A stretch of DNA of 64,000 nt, from the NCBI RefSeq assembly GCF_040183065.1, contig NC_091125.1:129976621-130040620 (forward strand). The letters run 5' to 3'. A program made the translations under genes and the position numbers. Under the pieces are notes generated by a model. The model saw nothing but the letters and a program-made list of their open reading frames with translations. It did no database searches and was not told the DNA's origin. How positions within the stretch are numbered: the first letter of the stretch is position 1; each line of letters opens with the position of its first letter. The DNA is from Periplaneta americana. Its lineage: Eukaryota > Arthropoda > Insecta > Blattodea > Blattidae. Positions 44,386-55,990 of this stretch are shown here, piece by piece.

Positions 44386-47206
44386 CAGACATCGGATTCT
44401 AGGGCACATGCCTATTTTGTTTCTTTAGGAGAAAAGTAAAAATAATTATTAATATTTGTGTTTCATGGAAATTGAAAGGTATTCAAAGAGTTTTATAGTG
44501 CCCTAAAATGCCCTAAAACGGTTAATAGAGCCTAATTTGTTAATATTCGCCTAAAAATGCCTAACTCACTGTAAAGTTTCGCATTTTACTCTTACTTTTT
44601 ATAAGGCATTTAAAAAGTGGAAAGTTTGCTTCACACCGGCCATGAAACCATTGATAAAGGAAACAAAAGGTTTTGAATCTCAAGACACTCGCAATAGATT
44701 TCACCGAATTTAACATGTTTGGAGGCATAAATGCCGACAAAGAACCAACCTTAGTTTTGAAGCAGGCAACAATCACAACATGTGCTGCTCCGATTCAGAG
44801 ATATACTATACTATAAAAATGACTGTTTTCGGTCTGAAACCGATTAGCTGTACTGCCCTTCAGAGTGTCATAAAATCACAATTTTTGGAGAAAGAGTGTT
44901 TTTGAAATATTTATGAAAAGTCGTAAAACTGCGAATTAGTAGGGTAAACCGTTACAAAATATTTAAAAGAATGGCCCTCCTAGTGTTAACACTACCAGGA
45001 AATGCAACAATAAGTGGAACTTTGTATTTTTGTCCAATTGAATCTCAATAACAACGGTTCATTTGAATGCTCGTTAACAGTTGCTCTTTCCCTCACCTTA
45101 TTTGTGTTGAGAAGTTTTGAGCGGTAGAACGTTTTCCTGTGAAGTTTAACGCGATAATGCCGAAAAATATAAGTGCAAAATCTACATTGATCCGGCAATG
45201 GCTAACAGAATATTCAGAATTCACTTATGATGGAAAAATAATATTCTGCAAGATTTGTAGCAAACAGGTATGTAACAATAGTTGAAATATATAAATTCTA
45301 TTAATTTTAATGAGTAGGCCTATAATATTTATACATTGACTGAGCTATCCTGAGGTATAATTCTTTTTAAGACCACTACACTTTAACCTTTTAAATTCCG
45401 ATAGTTAAAGTATTTGCAGGACATTAAAATTTTGATTGTTCGAACCCACTAACTTTGTGATAGAAATAGGGCAATACAACAATTAGGATTTTATTTTAAT
45501 TCAGTTTACTTTTACATTTTTAGATTTCGCAAGAAAAGAAGTGCCACCTAAAGCAGCATGTGCAAGGAGCGGCTCATAAGGCTAAAGCTCAGCAGAAAAA
45601 TCAACTGCAACAAACTTTACTAACACAGCCTACTTCATCCAATCTCAGCAGCAATTTCTATGCTGATTTAACCAGAGCGTTTGTTGCTGCTAACATTCCC
45701 TGGAATGCAATTGAAAATCCGGTTTTAAGACAGTTTTTACAAAAATACTGCAAACAAAATATCCCATCTGAGTCGACCCTAAGAAAAAATTACTTAGACA
45801 GAATATACAATGAAACTTTAGCTTCCATTCGGAAGGATATAGGTGATTCTTACATATGGGTCTCTGTGGATGAAATCTCAGATCCTATGAATAGGTATAT
45901 AGCAAATATGGTCGTAGGAAAACTTAGTCCTGATGTACCTTCGATTCCACACCTCGTATGTGTTAAGGAACTTTCGAAAGTGAATAGCCAAGCCATTGCT
46001 TATTTTGTAAATAAAGGCCTACAGTCTTTATACTCAGGTAATATAGACGATTCTAAAGTTCTGTTGTTTTGTACTGATGCTGCCTCATACATGGTTGCTG
46101 CAGCTCCACTTCTTAAAACATTTTATCCAACCTCACGCATGTAACCTGTGTAGCACATGGCCTTCACAGGGTTTCTGAAACAATCCGGAATGAATTTCCT
46201 CTTGTCAATTCGTTTATTTCAAACACAAAAAAATGTTTTTGTAAAGCCCCATCCAGGATTTCAATATTCAGAGAGAACTTTCCAGATATCCCACTCCCAC
46301 CTCAGCCGGTTGTTACACGATGGGGAACCTGGATTCAGTCAGTGGTGTATTATTCTAAGTATTTTAAAGAAGTGGTCACAGTTATTGATAAATTACCTGA
46401 AACTGATAGTGCAGCGTGTGTGAAAGCAGTGAAAGATTGTCTGAATGACTCACGAGTGAAAAACGATATTGCCTACATAACATCAAACTTTTCTTTCATA
46501 CCTGCAAGCATTGAACAATTAGAACGTGAAAAACAATCTCTTTGTAGCCAAATAGCAATAGTAAAGGAAGCTCAAGTGAACATACATTCTGCTCTGGGCG
46601 AAACTGGGAAAAAAGTTAAAAATAAGTGGGACAACGTATTAAATAAGAATGTAGGATTTTCATTGTTGGAAAAAGTATCAAGAGTGATATCGGGGGAAAG
46701 TGTAAATGTTCCAGTAAGTATTGATGTTTCTATTGTACCTAATTTAAAATTTGCGCCTCTCACATCAGTTTCGGTTGAAAGAGGTTTTTCTGCTTTCAAA
46801 ATGATTCTCAGTGACAAAAGGCAAAGATTAACTGTGGAGAATTTAGAAAAAATTCTGGTGGTGTACTGTGCAGATAATTATAATAAAGTCTGAGCATGGA
46901 ACTGAATTTCAATAACTTAAAATGAGTAATCTTGATATCAATAATCATTATTTCATTAGTTTCAATATATTAAATTTTTGCAGCTCTGTTCATAAATATA
47001 ATATAGTATTCTTTTTTAATATTTAAACATACTTTTTTGTGCGTATTTTAGTGTATAACTAAAAATTTCAGTGAAAGAACTAAGTATGATACCTTGATGT
47101 GCCTAAAATGCCTATTTTCATTAAAATAGAGCCTAATTTTACAAATTTTGAGCTTATTTTAGGCGCCTAAAACTGCAATTTTCAGTGCCTAAAAATCCGA
47201 TGTCTA
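44386..47206 (+). mobile_element. hAT transposon with perfect 8-bp target duplication
   Basis: GTAATAAA flanks both sides (44378-44385 and 47207-47214). Ends are CAGACATCGGATTCT and, inverted, TAGACATCGGATTTT. Subterminal GCCTAAAA/TTTTAGGC motifs recur at both ends, typical of hAT transposase binding. The 2821-bp element carries one two-exon transposase gene broken by a frameshift. It inserted next to the tail of the LINE at 43596. Confidence 0.92.
45157..46893 (+). pseudogene. hAT transposase, two exons, one frameshift
   Basis: Exon 1 (45157-45267) starts MPKNISAKSTLIRQWLTEYS and ends in a C-x-x-C half-finger, FCKICSKQ, before a GTATGT donor. Exon 2 starts after TTTTTAG at 45524 in the same phase with CHLKQHVQGAAHK, completing a BED-like finger across the intron. 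It continues through WVSVDEISDP (first catalytic Asp) and LLFCTDAASYM (second Asp). At about 46130 one base is missing. The frame then shifts, and the other frame continues from THVTCVAHGLHRVSETIRNE to the C-terminal dimerisation region VSVERGFSAFKMILSDKRQR and a stop at 46893. Apart from that single loss it appears whole. It resembles the protein at 58992-60476 throughout. Confidence 0.9.
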
Positions 47207-47240
47207 GTAATAAATAAGTAAGTAAGTAAATAAATATTTA

Positions 47241-47545
47241 CAAAACAGTTATGTTACCGGTTTTTCTGTATGGTTGTGAAACTTGGACTCTCATCTTGAG
47301 AGAATAGGAAGATGCTTATGAAAATATTTGTGACTGAAAGGGATGAAGTTACAGGAGAATGGAGAAAGTTACACAACTCAGAACTGCACGCATTTTATTC
47401 TCCATCTAACATAATTAGGAACATTAAATCCAGACGTTTGAGATGGGCAGGGCATGTAGCACGTATGGATGAATCCAGAAATGCATATAGAGTGTTAATT
47501 GGAAGACCTGAGGGGAAAACGACCTTTGTGGAGGTCGAGATGTAG
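47241..47545 (+). mobile_element. LINE fragment (same family as 15399)
   Basis: Reads FLYGCETWTLI, then TERDEVTGEWRKLHNSELHA and SRRLRWAGHVARMDESRNAY, GRPEGK. It is truncated at both ends and frameshifted. Confidence 0.75.
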
Positions 47546-48289
47546 ATCATTTGTGTGACGATATGTCCCAGGTGTGACTTTTCGGGGACGAAAAGTTCCG
47601 ATTCGCACGCAATCGACCCTCACTAATACAGCAGCGCAGCTTCCCTTTCCTCGTTCCTCACGCATTTGATCCTGCCGGTCTACTTATTGTTGAGAAGCAA
47701 TTGTTTATCCCCTATTCAACTGTAAATAACTTTTATAGTTTCCATGCAGTAAGCGTTTCAAATTTTGCACTTTTAGGGACAGCCGAAATTCCATACGTAT
47801 CCCTTCACCTACACTCGGAGAAGGACGTATGTCTATGTCAAAATAAACTAGTAATCAAGCATATTGTAACTGATGTTGTTACAGGTAGCAGTGCTGGGCC
47901 ATAGTGCCCCCTCCCGTAAATTAAATTCCATTCCATTGTTACTACAGTTTTCAGCAATCGATTACACCTGATTGGTTCACGAGATCATGTGACGTTGTGT
48001 GTCCAAAAGAGGTGCAAACTGAGCTGCCTCTATAACTCAGGATTGCTATACCAATGTTGACGCTATAGGCGCAATAGAAAAATGAATGTAATTTTAATAT
48101 TTTTAAGAAATTAGGAATTGAATGGTCCCCGATTGAAGATAATAAGCTATGTGATCATTGCATTCACATTTTTTTTGTATTTGTACTTTTATTTCTTTAT
48201 GTTATTTATATCTTTCTGCATTTGTTTTTTGTATTTGTATTTCTGGTAGTGTGATAGAAAAGTCTTCATAGCCATAACTCCACCAGAGT
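47546..48289. other. No gene seen
   Basis: At 47886-47937 the segment CAGTGCTGGGCCAT followed by AAATTCCATTCCATT recurs near 39940-39980, so a shared repeat tail is likely. Otherwise nothing recognised. Confidence 0.4.
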
Positions 48290-48690
48290 GAATGAGTCAA
48301 AGTGAATGAATGAGTGAATAAATGAATAAAAAAAAAACAAAATAACGAAGAACAAATCAACAATGGAGCAATCGAACAAAACGAATAAACAAACGAAAGA
48401 AAGAAAGAAAGGAATAAATAAAGAAATAAAGAAATGAATAAAGGAATAAATAAATGAATAAAGGAATAAATAAATGAATAAAGGAGTAAAGAAATAAAGG
48501 AGTAAAGAAATAAAGAAATAAAGAAAGAAAGGAATAAATAAATAAATAAATAAAGGAATAAAGAAATGAATAAAGAAATAAAGGAATGAAGAAATAAATA
48601 AAGAAAGAAAGAAAATAACAAACAAACAAACGGACGGACGAACGAAAGAAATCAACCAAATAAAGAAGTGAGTAAGCAAATAAATGTAAA
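48290..48690. repeat. Low-complexity (GAATAAA/GAAAGAAA)n block
   Basis: About 400 bp of purine-rich short repeats: AATGAATAAA, GAAATAAA, GAAAG. Open frames on the other strand rich in F, L, Y and S are composition effects. Confidence 0.9.
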
Positions 48691-49832
48691 AATCTGTAAA
48701 TAAGTTTTTGTATGCAATGAACAAACGCACATTATGAAAAAAATTGGCGATAATTTCTTACTCTGAATTGTTAGATTTTTGTATTCGCACAACAAGAGAA
48801 TGGCATGAATACATTATACAAGACGACTGATATAAACAGTTAATGGGCCGGAAAAATTTGTCGTGTTTTTGCGACGACACTGAATTCGCAGTTGCAAATG
48901 TAATGCATGTAAATTGCATTTGCGTCTTTAGCTGAAGAGAGGTAAGGAAAAGGAGTTGTTTACAGCTGTGACGTTCTATTCAAGAAGATCACGAGAAAAT
49001 TCGCTTGAAATCTGAACGTGCCAGGAGCTTCATTTACTAGCCGCTACACAAAACGTCTCTGATGGCTTTTGCTGCTAGAATGAGGGCTTATTAACTTATT
49101 CCGCAAAATCGGGCTCCAACCTCTGCATTGCTTGGAGTGGTACTTTCTGTGGGCTAGGTCAGAAAATGAGATATCTATCATTCCTTTGAACACAGCAATT
49201 CTCATTCCACCAGTACGTCCCGATTTACCCCACATTTACATCATTTTGTATGATTTTATGCAATTAAAATGAATGTTACTAAAGTGAATCACACGTTTTT
49301 AATGTATTTTTTTTTACACATTTCGCAATATTTCAGTTCCTTTGTCACGTTGTGAAAGATGTTATTATACATCGCACTTCCAGTAAAATAGTGTCGTAAC
49401 TCTAAAATTGTGGTTTGTAAAGATACGCTGTTTCCTAGTAAAATACTGCTGCAAAAATATTTTAATAAACAGATATTAAAACCTTTGCTAATTTACTATT
49501 TAAATCTGTGGTGTTCGGGTAAAGGGGTAAAAGTCATTTTTTTTTTTTTTGTCCAGGTGGAATTTTGTTCCCCAGATGAACACACAAGTTAAATTATACA
49601 AGTGGGTGTGCAAAAATCAAAGAATACTAGCAGTTGATGTGTTTTATTTGTGTAGAAAATTATTTGTAATAAGGGTTCCAAGTTTAATTTTCATTTATCT
49701 CCGAACTCATTTTTATGACTTATCTCCCTTTACCCAAACACCACGAATTATCAGAATTTCGTACCTCCAACTAATAAAACAGCGTTGGAAATAATTTACG
49801 AAAGTGATATGTGATTTTCGACTTACGACAGT
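48691..49832. other. No gene seen
   Basis: A 63-residue open frame on minus (49044-49235) has a mixed composition but no domain I know and no splice support. The rest is AT-rich. Confidence 0.4.
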
Positions 49833-50023
49833 ATTGGGTGGTGATTTGTAACACGCACTATAGGGATTTCAATGCTAAAATTTATATGTTGTTATATTAG
49901 CTCCCCTATTATTATAGAAGAAAATGTTATTAAAGTTATTTTTATAATAATATGGGCGCTAATATAATAAAATATAAAATTTAGCATTGAAATCCCTATG
50001 GTGCGTGTTCTAAGTCACCAATC
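49833..50023. mobile_element. Short hairpin MITE
   Basis: GATTTGTAACACGCACTATA with ATAGGGATTTCAATGCTAAA at the left pair with the inverse at the right over about 50 bp. The inner AT-rich parts also pair. 191 bp, non-coding. Confidence 0.7.
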
Positions 50024-50025
50024 TG

Positions 50026-50027
<2 letters not shown>

Positions 50028-50111
<84 letters not shown>

Positions 50112-50112
50112 T
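50028..50112. repeat. (AAT)n microsatellite
   Basis: About 27 trinucleotide units with one or two substitutions. Confidence 0.95.
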
Positions 50113-50685
50113 GGTAATATATTTTAACTGTTATTTAAAAGAGAAAGAAATAATTCGAAAGTACGATATTTGGTAGAAATACATAGACCTATAGAATATG
50201 TAATTAATTTTCCATAAATCTAAATGAAAGAGATATACGTTAATTACAGTTAACTCCAATATCGTTTCCTATTTACAGAAATCAGCATTTAAAATTGATA
50301 TGAATGCTAACATAGACTATATTCAAAGTTTATAATGAGTTTCATCACAGAGAATACTATTTTCTTAATACTTTCGTTTATTTAAAATTTCTTTAGATGT
50401 ACCTGCAACTGGAGGACAAAATATAATAATTATTTAAATTATTCCTTCTAGAGTCTGGAGAACAAATATTTTACCAAAATTCACCGGTTTTAAGATTTTC
50501 AAAGATGTTCGATCTAATTTTAAGGAAGGCTCCTTTGTAAGTTCGCAGATAATGTACAGTATAAGAATGAATAAATATTAATATTTTTGTGGCACATCAA
50601 ATATTATTCCTATTGTTTACTTTGTTATTTAACAACGCTGTATCAACTAGGTAGGTTATATTTTAGCGTTGACGGATTTAGTGAC
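50113..50685. other. No gene seen
   Basis: AT-rich without recognisable features. Confidence 0.4.
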
Positions 50686-50689
50686 AGAG

Positions 50690-50880
50690 AGATGATATTT
50701 GGCGAGATTAGGACGAGGATTCGCCATAGATTACCTGACATTCGCCGTACGGTTGGGGAAAACCTAGGGAAAACCTCAATCAGGTAATCAGCCCAAGCGG
50801 GAATCGAAACCACACTCGAACGCAAGTCCGGATCATCAGACAAATGCACTTGAGTCGTACAGGTAATTCGTAATTGAATC
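50690..50880 (-). mobile_element. tRNA-derived SINE (relative of 29225-29525)
   Basis: The inverse reads GATTACCTGATTGAGGTTTT and CCCTAGGTTTTCCCCAACCG, with GGCGAATCCTCGTCC and TCGCCAAATATC at its 3' end. Head decayed. Confidence 0.65.
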
Positions 50881-52378
50881 ACAACAAAACATAAAGAAAA
50901 TTTAAACAATAATTTCATAGAAGAGAGAATAAAGTACCAGATGATTGAAACTAGTTAATGTTCTCTAAATTCAATTTATGTAGGTTTACAACTACTTCTA
51001 TTAAAAATAAATAGCAAAAAAAGCTTGTTTATCACGATAGAATTATTTTTTGGCCGATCGTGTTTTTAACAACCTTACCGATGTTTTTGGTAGGCCTTGT
51101 AAGTTAAATTTACAACACGTGCGGTAAGTAAAATATCAAACCAACTTTTATTTATTTAGTTAAAAGCACAATTCTCATATATTTTAGAAAAAGAATTCAA
51201 ATACGGAGTAAAATAAGGGTCACAGAAGTGAGTATAAATACATAATAATTATATACACTTAAAAAAGGCAATGCAATATAGAAGATAAAATAAAAAGCAA
51301 GCAATTGTTTGCTTTGTAAGCAAACAATGTGTCGCTTCTCGAATTTCCATTGCGTAAGCATTGAGTCAGGTAACGTCTTGTGCTTGAAGCAATCTCGGCA
51401 TAACAACACCGAACGCCGCTGCTAACCTTGAACGTAACACCTGCACCGGGAGACTGGGAAAATATTGTTAACCTGCGCACACATGTCCTTAATGGGATAC
51501 GAATACGCAATACGAATGGTCCTTGCCCCTAACATAACCTACCTATTATATTCCAGAGCGGTGCTGCCATCCATGTACCTCTCGTAAGTATTAAGGGTAT
51601 ATGTCTGTGAACGACCACAAATATTATCAGAAAATGAAGGCTCTAAATGTCTAAAATTTTATAAGAAAATGAACTCACAATTGGACAAAAATTACAAAGT
51701 ACCACAGCAAGACTTATTATAACTTAAATATCTGATAAAAGTATAAAAAAAGTTTACTAATAATATTTTTCAAACCAGTTTTATCAAAGTATGAAAAAAA
51801 CAAAAAAATTCTTCAGTTACATAATTTGGTAACGAGAACATTGGTATGGTCTCTCTGACATCTTTAATATTTTCCCTGCATGTAAAAACACTTATTTCTG
51901 AAAAGTAGACTACTCTCAGACATGTAGAATTGTTTATTTTAATACAATTAATTTTTTTAATTGTCTTATATAAAATATATTACAATTCACATAATGTTTT
52001 GTGACCTAATTTTTCTATTTTCAAAGAAATGGGCGTTATTGTAGTTACATTTTGCATAAATGTATGTTAAATCAGTGTACAGAATTTCAGAATTCTATGT
52101 CTAATGGTTGTGAAGTTATAAAATAATATGTGTGAAAATTTTGAAATTTTCGAAAATTTAATTTAAAGTAAAAAGTGAATTCTAAAAAATATTATTAGTA
52201 ACCTTTTTTAAAATACTTTTATCAAATATTTAGGTTTTGAAAAGTCTTGTTGTGGTACCTTGCAATTTCTGTCCAGTTGTCAGTTCATTTCCTTACAAAA
52301 TTTTAGAAATTTACAGCCTGCATTTTCTTATAGTACTTGTGGTCGTTCACGTACATATACCCTTAAGCCTAAAAAAAA
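50881..52378. other. No gene seen
   Basis: AT-rich. The GC-richer patch at 51330-51530 gives short frames on minus (RCCYAEIASSTRRYLTQ) without a known domain. Confidence 0.4.
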
Positions 52379-53262
52379 GCTTACTTATTTACTTATGGCT
52401 CTTAAGGAACCCGGAGGTTCATTGCCGCCCTCACATAAGCCCGCCATTGGTCCCTATCCTGAGCCAGATTAATCCAATCTTTATCATATCCCACCTCCCT
52501 CAAGTCCATTTTAATATTATCCTCCCATTTACGTCTCGGCCTCCCCAAAGGTCTCCGACCTCCCAACTAATACTCTATATGCATTTCTGGATTCTCCCAT
52601 ACGTGCTACATGCCCTGCCCATCTCAAACGTCTGAATTTAATGTTCCTAATCTTGTCAGGTGAAGAATACAATGATACAAGTTCTGCATTGTGTAACTTT
52701 CTCCATTCTCCTGTAACTACATCCTACTTAGCCCCAAATATTTTCCTAAGCATCTTATTCTCAAATACCCTTAACATCTGTTCGTCTATCAAAGTGAGAG
52801 TCCAAGTTTCACAACCGTACAGAACAACCGGTAATATAGGCCTAACTGTTTTATAAACTCTAACTTCCAGATTTTTTTTAGAGCAGACTGGATGATAAAA
52901 GCTTCTCAATCGAATAATAACAGCCATTTCCCATTTTTATTCTGAGTTTAATTTCCTCTCGAGCGTCATTTATATTTGTTACTGTTGCTCCAAGATACTT
53001 GAATTTTTCCACCCCTTCAAAGGATAAATTTCCAAATTTTACATTTCCATTTCGTACAATATTCTGGTCACGAGACATAATCATGTACTTTATCTTTCCG
53101 GGATTTACTTGCTTCAAGTAAAATTCCCGTGTTTTTCCTAATCGTTTCTTCGTTTGTTGATTTTCTCCTACCATATTCACGTCATCCGCATAGACAAGCA
53201 GCTGATGTAACCCATTGAATTCCAAACCCTCTCTTATTATCCTGGACTTTCCTAATGGCATA
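52379..53262 (-). mobile_element. LINE copy with reverse transcriptase YADD motif, 5'-truncated
   Basis: On minus, LEFNGLHQLLVYADDVNMVG carries the YADD catalytic motif (53181-53192). It is followed by KYMIMSRDQNIVRNGNVKFG, FKYLGATVTNINDAREEIKL, then ILPVVLYGCETWTLTLIDEQ and, after breaks, the RWAGHVARM region near 52620 to a TAAG-type tail at 52379. Several frameshifts. Same family as the copies at 15399, 47241 and 63567. Confidence 0.85.
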
Positions 53263-54334
53263 CTCTGGAGCGAAGTTAAAATGTGTATCAGCTATAAGAC
53301 AGAAAAGAAAAACACAAATAAATAGGTTATTTTTAAAACCCCATAAGTCACTCTTTTTGTCATTTGCGTTTTATGTGAACAAATTAAAGTCACATCCTAG
53401 ACTCGTGATTTTATGTTGAAACACCGCAAGTCTGGTGTGTAGAATGACTGTGAGGACAACTATAGTTGCTTTGGTTTTGAAACTCCTTAAGTCACGAACT
53501 TACCGAGTTTCTTAATGTAACCGTGATTCCCTGATGTAGAATGCTTTCTCTGCAGTTACCTGTTGGCAAACTGGACTCCTCAACCTGTACGAGTATGTTT
53601 CACTGCTAAAGAGTGCATTTGTTATGTCAGCTCTTGATTAACATGACAACCACTCATACAGTAAAGCAAGGTGTGTTTATTTTGTTGTAATATTCGTTCT
53701 GATTTTTTTACTATGCCAACAATGTCTTCAGTGGATGACAGTGCTGTTAAAAGGAAAGAGTATAAAAATAATCATTTGTATAAGGCTAACATTACAAGGT
53801 TAAGACAGTCATTGGATGTCAGAAAAAGAGAGCATACTTGCACAGTCTTCCGATAAATGTAAAGAAAATCGAGTATTTGAGAAAATTTCAGGGATATTTA
53901 CCTAATGAAGAGGAAATTCAAAGTTTCTCGAAGAGTGTGTATGATTGGGACATAACTGAAGGAAGATGAACTGAGGATCTCCATTTCTGAAAAATTTTCT
54001 GTGTAGTTGTTTTCTGAATTTTTTTTCTTGTGTGCCTCAGCCCAACTTGTTAATAATTTAAATATTTATAACATTTTCTATACTTCAATAGTATAAGTAA
54101 ACAAGTTATTGCAACTCGCATATGTTACTTTATAAATGGATTCTGAATTTACCGGTTTTCTTAATATAGTAACAAAATATTATTCATTACTTTTTGAAAT
54201 CCCGTAAGTCATGAACATTTTAACTTGTATAGCAACAAATTTAATATTACATTATAGAAGTCAGTGACTTGCTTCCGTGACTTCTTCACTGAAGATTTAA
54301 CTTTCAGAAGAATTTTTTTTTTTTTTTACAAATA
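53263..54334. other. Unclassified, possibly transposon-derived
   Basis: Short phrases such as CCCATAAGTCAC, ACTCCTTAAGTCACGAA and TCCCGTAAGTCATGAAC recur through the stretch, and a small frame (53671-53856) reads SSVDDSAVKRKEYKNNH. No domain recognised and no clear ends. Confidence 0.3.
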
Positions 54335-54962
54335 CAGGGTTGTTTCCGATCTCTGATAACGAATTTAAATGACGTCATGTGCGTCAGAAATCACACCGAC
54401 AGCTGAATTGCGGCGAGAGGTGACAGACCAGTAGTGAGCGATTTCATAATCAGAGTGCACGGTGTATCACAGTAGCAATGCTCAAGAAAATCGAGTCTTT
54501 TTGGGAGGGGTACATAACAACTCTTTCCGATGCCAAAAAAAACGTGGTTTGGTTATTTTCAAGAAAGGCAACTTGTGTGTACCTAATAAGACTGGCAAAG
54601 CTCGGATGGGATTAATTCCAAAGTGGAAAAAGCAAGCAAATCCACCCCCCCCCCCGTCACAAGTCGCCGCACCCCACGAGATGATACAAATTAATTCCAT
54701 TCGAGCTTTACCAATCTTATTAAGTAAACAGAAGATACCTTTCTTGGAAATAACGAAACCTCGTTTATTGCAGGCTTCTTTTATTTTTACTTAACTGTAC
54801 TTGGCATCGGAAAGGGTCGATTTTCTTGGGAATTTCTGCCGTGCACTCTGACTATATCACTCAATACTGGTCTGTCACCTCGCGTCACAGTTCAGCTATC
54901 GTGTGACTCCTGACGCACATGATGTTATTCAAATTCGTCATCAGAGATCGGAAACAACCCTA
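54335..54962. mobile_element. Large palindromic element (~300-bp arms)
   Basis: CAGGGTTGTTTCCGATCTCT at the left and its inverse at the right bound two arms that pair nearly to the centre (a short spacer with a C-run near 54643). TA or TATA flanks both edges. The arms differ at about one base in eight. A transcript would form a 300-bp hairpin. No coding frame is shared. Confidence 0.8.
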
Positions 54963-55034
54963 TACATTCTAATTTATTAATTATTCTGTTTTCGTTTTCC
55001 CACAACTTTACAACTATTGACTTATGAATAGAGC

Positions 55035-55770
55035 CCTGATGTTTAGGCATTTATAACAGGTAAAATAGGTAGGCAATAAAAAGGCAAAAAAAACATAAAA
55101 AATGCACATAATCTTTGAAAAAGACATAATATATTTTAGCAATAAATTTAAATTATATCAACATAACTCACATATTTACTACACGTTGGTGACACACGTT
55201 GACTTACAAAATACTTTTTTTGTTCTCTTTTCACAAACCTTACATAACAAAACTGTTCTTTCGGTTGGAAACACATGGGCACCAAATTCACTAACGTAGG
55301 CATGAAGTTTACTTTTCAGTGGTTTACTGAATTTAGGCATTCTAGCTAATCGATCTTATACCTTCTGTCACCCGACCATAACTGACTATTCCTCACTCAA
55401 ATTTCCTTCTCCTACAATAATAAACACGTGTAGCACAAAATTGTAGCAGTAAAATTTGAAAATATGAAAGCAAATAATTAGAAACGCTACGTCACAACTT
55501 CTATGAGAACGAGCTTAATATTTAAAATTATAAAGCTGATTTTTGCTATCGTGAAGACTTGACAATGTTATATTTGTAACTGTGGATTATCGATCATTAA
55601 TTTAGAACTCGGATTTTTAGGCTCGTTTAGTGTAGGCCGAAACATACATTCTTTAATGCATCTAGTTCTAGGCAATATCATCGCTGGAGTGTTTCTCGTG
55701 TTGCAGACATTTAGGGATTTTTACATAAAATTTTGCAGCCTATCCTATTCGAGCCTAAAAATCCGAAGTC
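55035..55770 (-). mobile_element. Deleted hAT element keeping only the 5' exon
   Basis: The right edge, inverted, reads AGACTTCGGATTTTTAGGCT, very like the ends of the 44386-47206 hAT. Near the left edge GTTTAGGCAT and TAGGTAGGC motifs occur. It contains the BED-finger start of a transposase on minus (55179-55340). No clear target duplication, so the left edge is approximate. Confidence 0.6.
55179..55340 (-). pseudogene. hAT transposase N-terminal fragment (53 residues)
   Basis: ATG at 55340 opens MPKFSKPLKSKLHAYVSEFG, then FPTERTVLLCKVCEKRTKK, and stops at 55179. The same start layout is seen in the proteins at 45157 (MPKNISAKSTL...) and 58992 ([20 protein letters not shown]), including the C-x-x-C half-finger. 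Everything after the finger has been deleted. Confidence 0.65.
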
Positions 55771-55871
55771 TATAATCATTATTCATACTATATCAACAGT
55801 GTTAAAGCTCGATTATTAGCATAAAAAGTACCGAAATAAATTACTTTTATTTATTATTGTTAGTAAAGTTA

Positions 55872-55990
55872 GTCTACGGCGAATCCTCGGCCTCATCTCG
55901 CCAAATGCCATCTGTCACCAATTCTATCGACGCTAAAAACTCAGTAGTTGGTACAGTGTCATTAAATAACCAAGGAAAAGAAAAGCAAAT
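55872..55990 (+). mobile_element. SINE 3' fragment
   Basis: GGCGAATCCTCGGCCTCATC and TCGCCAAATGCCATC, then CTAAAAACTCAGTAGTTGGT and TGTCATTAAATAACCAA, match the 3' part of the SINE at 29225-29525 with its tail preserved here. Confidence 0.6.

Noticed and set aside
48202-48730. Open frames on minus of up to 154 residues rich in F, L, Y, I and S
   Set aside because: They are translations of a low-complexity purine block with no membrane-protein features beyond composition.
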